Shown: positions 50,298 through 55,063 of the stretch, piece by piece | Layout of the letters: every line of letters starts with the position of its first letter | How positions within the stretch are numbered: the first letter of the stretch is position 1 | NCBI GenBank assembly: GCA_021786375.1 | Contig: JAJYNL010000053.1 | Coordinates: 1 to 55,063, forward strand | Source: Actinomycetes bacterium | GTDB taxonomy: Bacteria; Actinomycetota; Acidimicrobiia; Acidimicrobiales; Acidimicrobiaceae | Direction: 5' to 3' | Length of the DNA: 55,063 nucleotides | Translations under genes and position numbers: made by a program | The notes under the pieces: generated by a model | Database searches by the model: none | Seen by the model: only the letters and a program-made list of their open reading frames with translations | Told to the model about the DNA's origin: nothing

Positions 50298-51557
50298 CTA
50301 AGCCGTAGACGCTCGGAGCGATCGTGCCAGTAACTCCACCGGATGGGCGGACGCCAACCCCGGATCCGAGTAGCGGGCGATCTGGAGCAAGCAGCCGGGG
50401 TTGCCCGTGGCAACGACGTCCGCGTGCAACTCGGCGATCGAGGATGCCTTGGCCTTGCCCAACACTTGGGCAGTCGCCGGCTCGACCAAATTGTATATCC
50501 CCGCAGACCCGCAGCAGGTGCCGGACTGGCCCGGGAGGACGACCTCGCAACCCGGAATCGCCCTCAGAAGCGCCAACGGCTCGTCGACGATCCCTTGCGC
50601 ATTGGCAAGGTGGCAGGCCGGATGGTATGCAACCCGCATTCCAAGTGGCTTGTAATCGGCCCGGAGCCCCTGCTGGTAGAGGAACTCGTGTATGTCGCGC
50701 ACGCGCTCAGAGAACTCGCGCGAGGCGGGATTGCCGGGTAGGAGCCGGTCGTAGGACTTCAGTGTCGACCCACAGCCGGCAGAGGTGGTAATCCAGGCGT
50801 CGACCTGTTCGCGCCCGAGCCTTGCAACCAGCGCGCCGGCCAGCCGGCGGGCTAGCGGAGCCTCGCCTGCATGCTCGGCCAGTGCCCCGCAGCACCCTTG
50901 CCCACCTGGCACCAGCACGTCGAAGCCCTCGGCACACAGGACGTCAATGGCCGCCTGCTCGGTGGAGCCGAACAGCACCGAGGAAACACAGCCTGTCAGA
51001 AGCCCCACTACCCCGCGCCTGGGCGCTGATGCGGAATAGAGGCGATTGCGTGCCGGCACGGCAGAGTTCGCCACGCGCGGCAGCAGGGCCAGGGCGGAGG
51101 CGAGCGTTGCAGCGACTCCCCCACTGGCCCGCCCTTTAGCAATGCGCTCGACGCCCAGCCTCTTGGACAAGCTGCCGAGGCGGGCCAGAGGGCGCATTCG
51201 CGCGGGATAAGGCATGATGGCAAAGATCACCTTTCGCACCAGGCGCTGCCGGCTCGGGCGTTGGAAGGAAGCGTGGATCATCGACTTTGCTTCGACGATC
51301 AGGGTCTCGTAGTCAACACCTGAAGGGCATGCCTTCACGCAGGCCATGCACCCCAGGCATGAGTCGATGTGAGCCACGAAGTCCGCGTCGAGTCCGATCG
51401 CGCCGTCCAAATACCTGCGCATGAGATCAATGCGGCCACGCGGGGACTCCGCCTCGTTCGAACTCAGCTGGTACGTCGGGCAGGCAGGCAGACAGAAACC
51501 GCAGTGCACACAGGTGTCGATCAGCTTGCGCTCCGGCCCCGTAGCTCCCACACTCAT
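50298..51557 (-). CDS. glcF: Glycolate oxidase iron-sulfur subunit
   Basis: 419 residues. Two 4Fe-4S motifs lie at the N-terminus: CVHCGFCLPACPTYQ and CLGCMACVKACPSGVDYETLI. Two CCG (heterodisulfide-reductase-like) domains follow, with VLVPGGQGCCGALAEHAGEA and GQSGTCCGSAGIYNL. It passes electrons from GlcD/GlcE to the quinone pool. The start overlaps the glcE stop by four bases (ATGA). It converges on the P-type ATPase gene with nine bases between stops. D-lactate dehydrogenase is the main alternative for the complex. Confidence 0.9.
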   Translation of the reverse strand: MSVGATGPERKLIDTCVHCGFCLPACPTYQLSSNEAESPRGRIDLMRRYLDGAIGLDADFVAHIDSCLGCMACVKACPSGVDYETLIVEAKSMIHASFQRPSRQRLVRKVIFAIMPYPARMRPLARLGSLSKRLGVERIAKGRASGGVAATLASALALLPRVANSAVPARNRLYSASAPRRGVVGLLTGCVSSVLFGSTEQAAIDVLCAEGFDVLVPGGQGCCGALAEHAGEAPLARRLAGALVARLGREQVDAWITTSAGCGSTLKSYDRLLPGNPASREFSERVRDIHEFLYQQGLRADYKPLGMRVAYHPACHLANAQGIVDEPLALLRAIPGCEVVLPGQSGTCCGSAGIYNLVEPATAQVLGKAKASSIAELHADVVATGNPGCLLQIARYSDPGLASAHPVELLARSLRASTA

Positions 51558-52726
51558 CTAGGATTCTCCGTTTCCTCGATTACTGACGTGCGCATTGGGC
51601 TCACCAGCCGCCCGTGGGGATCGAAGCTCTCCAGGACCCTTCGCATCGTGGTCAGGCCGCCCGGCCTTCTCCCGACGAAGATGCTGCCCCCGGCAGGATC
51701 GAGATGCCCCACCCGCTGACCGGCCACGCTCATGCTTCTCAGCACCGCGTCGAGCCGCCCGTACAATGCCCCGTTGCCAGGCAGCCCTAGGTAGTGGATA
51801 CCCACGCCCAAATGCGAGTGCATCCATACTCCTCGTTCGGCCAGCCCTGCCCCAACGATTGCCCGCTGCAACTCGGCCGCTCCTGAGAGACGGGTTCCGA
51901 CCTTGATTATCATCCCGCCAAAGGACTCCCTCTCCGCGGCCAATCTCGATCCAAGGACGGGAGAACCTTGGTCACCCTCACTCAGTTCAAGTTCGCCGAC
52001 TTTGCGCTCGAGCAGGTCCGCCAACTTGCGCACCGCCGCCTCGATCGCTTCCGATGGTCCTTCGATGCCCAACTCCAGCAGGCCTTGACCCCACTCGCAA
52101 GTCGCCATCTCGATGCCTCGGCGATGGGCCTGCTCGATGAGCGCAATCGCGTGAGGGATGTCCGCCTCGATGCTCAGACGGACCGAGCGGCGCGGGACGG
52201 GATACAGCCGCAACGAGGCGGCCGTCACGAAGGCTAAGGCCCCCAGTGAACCCGCCATAATTTTGGCCAAGTCATAACCTGCGACGTTCTTGATGACCCT
52301 GCCGCCGGAATGTGCGCGGGTGCCGTCGGGAAGCACGAACTCGGCGCCGATCAGGCTCTCGCGGAAACGGCCGTATCTTTGAGCGGCTGCGGTATCCAGG
52401 CCGGAACCCAGTATGGCACCCAGTGTCATGTCCCGCTGGCTGGTAGTCAGCGGAAAAGCCGCGATTCGCTGTCCGTGCTCAGCGAGCATCTGCTCGATCG
52501 CCCCGAGGCGCTCTCCAGTGGCCGCCACCAGCGTTTGATCGGCTGGCGAATGCTCGTACCCACGCAGGTTCGCGCAGACAAGCGTGGAAATGCCTTCTGC
52601 CGGATCTTGTGAATGCCCCTTGATTCGGAGCCTGCGCTGGGGCTCCATCGATGCAAGCAATTCGGATGCGTCTGCCGATGAGGCGGGTGCCAGCAGAGCC
52701 GAATCTGCGTTGATAGCTCCGCTCAA
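51554..52726 (-). CDS. glcE: Glycolate oxidase FAD-binding subunit
   Basis: 390 residues from a TTG that overlaps the glcD stop (TTGA). It has the FAD_binding_4 fold: LRGYEHSPADQTLVAATGERL, TTSQRDMTLGAILGSGLD, and GRVIKNVAGYDLAKIMAGSLGALAFVTAASLRLYPVP, which is characteristic of GlcE. The C-terminal part (SMVAGQRVGHL-like sequence to FDPHGRL) caps the flavin site. Together with GlcD and GlcF it oxidises glycolate to glyoxylate. Confidence 0.9.
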   Translation of the reverse strand: MSGAINADSALLAPASSADASELLASMEPQRRLRIKGHSQDPAEGISTLVCANLRGYEHSPADQTLVAATGERLGAIEQMLAEHGQRIAAFPLTTSQRDMTLGAILGSGLDTAAAQRYGRFRESLIGAEFVLPDGTRAHSGGRVIKNVAGYDLAKIMAGSLGALAFVTAASLRLYPVPRRSVRLSIEADIPHAIALIEQAHRRGIEMATCEWGQGLLELGIEGPSEAIEAAVRKLADLLERKVGELELSEGDQGSPVLGSRLAAERESFGGMIIKVGTRLSGAAELQRAIVGAGLAERGVWMHSHLGVGIHYLGLPGNGALYGRLDAVLRSMSVAGQRVGHLDPAGGSIFVGRRPGGLTTMRRVLESFDPHGRLVSPMRTSVIEETENPR

Positions 52727-54201
52727 AACCGAACCGCCTCTCCACTCAGTTCCAGCGCATGGGCCCGATACCGGCCCGGAGCATCACCGCACAAGCGAGG
52801 CGTGGGAAAGACCTTGCCCGGGTTGGCGATTCCCTGGGAATCGAAGGCCACGCGCAGGCGCTGCATGGCTTCCAGATCGCCATCGTCGAACATGGCGGCC
52901 ATGGAGCATGCCTTCTCCAAGCCAACCCCGTGCTCACCTGTGATGGAGCCGCCAATTTCCACGCAGAGTTCCACTATCTCGGTCGCCAGCTTCTCGGCGG
53001 CCTCCGACTCCTGCGTCGAGTCGGGGTTGTAGAGAACGAGCGGGTGCAGGTTGCCGTCTCCGGCATGAAACACGTTGGCGACCCGCAATCCCACCTGGTT
53101 GGCCAGTTCCTGGATCCGGCCGAGAATAGAGGAAAGCGCGGTGCGGGGAACCACACCGTCCTGGACGATGTAGGCGGGAGCAAGGCGGCCCGCGGCCGCG
53201 AACGCGGCCTTCCTGCCCAGCCAGATCCGGCTCCGCTCAGCCTGGTCGGCGGCTTCACGGATCTTGGTGGTGCCACAAGTGATGCAGGCGGTTTTCACCT
53301 CTTCGTAGAGGGCGTCAACCTCTTCTTGCGAGCCGTCCACTTCGACTATGAGCGCAGCTGCTGCATCGAGGGAGTATCCGGCCGCTACGGCCTTCTCACA
53401 GGCCTCGATGGCCAATGCATCCATCATCTCGATAGCCGCCGGAACGATGCCGGCTGCGATTATCGCACTGACAGCGGCGCCGGCGCTCTCCACGGAATCG
53501 AAGTCGGCCACCAGGGTTCTCACCGCCTCCGGACGGCTCAGAAGACGCAGCCAAACTTTGGTGACGATGCCGAGGGTGCCCTCGCTCCCGACAAAGGACG
53601 ACCTCAGGTCCAATCCCGGCTCGAAGGGCGACTCCCCACCCAGGACCTCGACGCTGCCGTCTGGCAAGACGACTTCGACTGCGAGGACGTGGTTGGTGGT
53701 AAAGCCGTACTTCAGGCAGTGGGCCCCACCGGAGTTCTCAGCGACGTTGCCGCCGATGGAGCAGACGCTCTGCGAAGAAGGGTCGGGCGCATAGTAGAGG
53801 CCAAGAGGGGCCGACCGCTCAGATACGACCAGGTTCGCCACCCCTGGCTCGACGACGGCGATCCGATCCACCGGATCTATCTCGACGATGCCCTTCATCG
53901 CCGATGCCGCAATCACCACGCCATGGGCGGGCGGCACGGCGCCACCGGAAAGTCCCGTACCAGATCCGCGCCCCACAAACGGTATGCCCAACTCAGCACA
54001 GAGCGAAACCACAGCCCGCACCTCCTCGGTGCTCTTGGCCAGGACCACCACCTCCGGCGTCTGCCGGAACCGGATCAACCCATCAGCGCCATAGCTGGAA
54101 AGAGCCGGGGCATCACCGACTATGCACTCGCCGTGTGGAACCAATTCGACAACCCGGCGCTTGAACTCTGCTATTCGGTCGGATAGCGACGCAATCGGCA
54201 T
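52723..54201 (-). CDS. glcD: Glycolate oxidase catalytic FAD subunit
   Basis: 492 residues from the ATG at 54201, which follows GGGGGAG; a TTG four codons earlier is possible but lies inside the ribosome site. PFVGRGSGTGLSGGAVPPAHGVVI binds FAD, FVGSEGTLGIVTKVWLRLL closes the domain, VFHAGDGNLHPLVLYNP carries the metal/substrate His residues, and GEHGVGLEK is the usual end motif. It is the first gene of glcD-glcE-glcF. Glycolate may come from phosphoglycolate salvage, consistent with an aerobic autotroph or mixotroph. Confidence 0.92.
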   Translation of the reverse strand: MPIASLSDRIAEFKRRVVELVPHGECIVGDAPALSSYGADGLIRFRQTPEVVVLAKSTEEVRAVVSLCAELGIPFVGRGSGTGLSGGAVPPAHGVVIAASAMKGIVEIDPVDRIAVVEPGVANLVVSERSAPLGLYYAPDPSSQSVCSIGGNVAENSGGAHCLKYGFTTNHVLAVEVVLPDGSVEVLGGESPFEPGLDLRSSFVGSEGTLGIVTKVWLRLLSRPEAVRTLVADFDSVESAGAAVSAIIAAGIVPAAIEMMDALAIEACEKAVAAGYSLDAAAALIVEVDGSQEEVDALYEEVKTACITCGTTKIREAADQAERSRIWLGRKAAFAAAGRLAPAYIVQDGVVPRTALSSILGRIQELANQVGLRVANVFHAGDGNLHPLVLYNPDSTQESEAAEKLATEIVELCVEIGGSITGEHGVGLEKACSMAAMFDDGDLEAMQRLRVAFDSQGIANPGKVFPTPRLCGDAPGRYRAHALELSGEAVRF

Positions 54202-54343
54202 TGTCTCCCCCAAAGAAGCTGCGCCCCGTGGTCGGCATCAGATGGCAACCCTAGCCGAGCGGAACCTCAAACTTAACCACACGCAAGGCGCTGCCAGGAC
54301 TCGAGGCACCGGCCTGGGCCATGGCAGCTAGGTTGGGGCGGAG

Positions 54344-55027
54344 GTGGACCCCGATCCCGAGGGAGCGCCCGTGGAAGATTCCGCACCGGAAGTGCGAAGG
54401 CGCGAGCCTCGCTGGCCGGCCAGCATCGCAATACTTGCTTCGATAGGCCTCTACGTCGTCCTGCCCCAGCGACTGATCCTCGGCCCACGCTGGCTCATGC
54501 CTTTGCTCGAACTTGGCCTGCTAATTCCTCTAACCATCTCAAGCCCGTTCCGCGACGATACCGAAACGAAGGTCCTCCGATACTTGGCGATCAGCGTCAT
54601 CGGCCTCTTGAACCTGGCCAACGCAGCTTCGGTCTGGTTCCTTGTCCACGACCTGCTCGCCGGGGGGAAGACCAGCGGGCCACAGCTCGTATATTCCGCC
54701 ATCGCCATTTGGCTCACCAATGTCATCGTCTTTGGTTTGTGGTTTTGGGAGCTCGACCGTGGCGGGCCTGCGGCAAGGGCGGTCGGCGAAAAGCGCTGGC
54801 CCGATTTTCTCTTCCCCCAGATGCTCCAAGAGGGCTTGGCCGGCCCATCATGGATGCCAGGCTTTATCGACTACATCTACGTCGCCTTCACCAACGCCAC
54901 GGCCTTCAGCCCGACCGACACCATGCCGCTCACGGGCGCGTCGAAAGCACTGATGACCGCTCAGGCGTTGATCTCGGTCATCACGGTGGTCATGGTCGCC
55001 GGCCGAGCAGTAAACATACTTCCCTAG
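54344..55027 (+). CDS. DUF1345-like membrane protein
   Basis: 227 residues from a GTG with GGGCGGAGG just before it. A charged 25-residue start is followed by about six hydrophobic helices. The last third, FIDYIYVAFTNATAFSPTDTMPLTGASKALMTAQALISVITVVMV, contains the FTNATAFSPTDT segment typical of DUF1345-like proteins and slightly reminiscent of two-helix ion channels. The function is unknown. It is divergent from glcD across about 140 bases. The stop is inside the window, so the gene is complete. Confidence 0.75.
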   Translation: MDPDPEGAPVEDSAPEVRRREPRWPASIAILASIGLYVVLPQRLILGPRWLMPLLELGLLIPLTISSPFRDDTETKVLRYLAISVIGLLNLANAASVWFLVHDLLAGGKTSGPQLVYSAIAIWLTNVIVFGLWFWELDRGGPAARAVGEKRWPDFLFPQMLQEGLAGPSWMPGFIDYIYVAFTNATAFSPTDTMPLTGASKALMTAQALISVITVVMVAGRAVNILP

Positions 55028-55063
55028 TCCTGATCGAATTGCTTTCGGATCATGGCTCCTAAC

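Noticed and set aside
50281-50305. CGGCTT/AAGCCG hairpin between glcF and the P-type ATPase gene as a terminator
   Set aside because: Thirteen-base loop, six-base stem across both stop codons and no T-tract.
52759-54186. 475-residue plus-strand frame opposite glcD
   Set aside because: Antisense shadow of a clear FAD enzyme gene.
1-55063. tRNA, rRNA, CRISPR, insertion sequences, prophage
   Set aside because: I scanned for T-loop-like GGTTCRA words, spaced repeats, transposase and integrase motifs and found none that held up.

Overview
The window reads as one chromosomal segment of a GC-rich (roughly 60 percent) actinobacterium. No rRNA, tRNA, CRISPR array, insertion sequence or phage gene was found. 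Markers of the phylum include a fused 2-oxoglutarate E2/E1 protein of the Kgd type, a UvrD2-like helicase with an HRDC tail, frequent GTG/TTG starts, and many starts placed 6 to 8 bases after a TAnnnT box (leaderless transcripts). The cupredoxin-coxBACD-like oxidase operon and a sulfide:quinone oxidoreductase-like gene suggest an acidophilic lithotroph, perhaps in the Acidimicrobiia. That placement is inference.

Layout. 1-5.9 kb (+): a membrane-anchored spermidine-synthase-like protein, a methyltransferase/MarR/MFS operon, and a PadR regulator with a HAAS-type membrane protein. 6.4-12.6 kb (-): a respiratory block of heme O synthase, a TlpA-like thioredoxin, a cupredoxin, oxidase subunits II, I and III, and an unreported 39-residue membrane peptide. 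12.8-15.6 kb (+): M24 peptidase, EF-P, NusB and a VOC protein. 15.6-19.6 kb (-): a hypothetical protein and aroQ, aroB, aroK, aroC. 19.7-25.3 kb (-): type IV pilus genes (prepilin peptidase, a tiny HTH regulator, a PilM-PilN fusion, PilO, PilP-like) behind a polytopic membrane protein.

25.5-34.2 kb: a PTP-type phosphatase coupled to a secreted dimethylformamidase-like protein, a MarR regulator, NfuA, then an ATP-grasp ligase, a radical SAM protein with a CCAEP tail, and UvrD2. 34.2-40.0 kb (-): thioesterase, exonuclease III, FabZ-like dehydratase and Kgd. 40.5-50.3 kb (+): a small zinc-ribbon-like protein, alpha/beta hydrolase, epimerase, acyl-CoA synthetase, DUF169 protein, ABC1 kinase, the SQR-like flavoprotein, and a P1B-5-type metal ATPase with a hemerythrin tail. 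50.3-54.2 kb (-): glcDEF. The last gene (+) is a DUF1345-like membrane protein.

The most notable content is (1) the oxidase operon, whose subunit I keeps the catalytic core but lacks the usual D-channel Asp, K-channel Lys and Mg-site Asp and which has a second CuA-like cupredoxin missing one His; (2) the ATP-grasp/CCAEP-tail radical SAM pair; (3) the pilus operon with a PilM-PilN fusion and 18-bp iterons in front of its own small HTH gene; and (4) the set of leaderless promoters.
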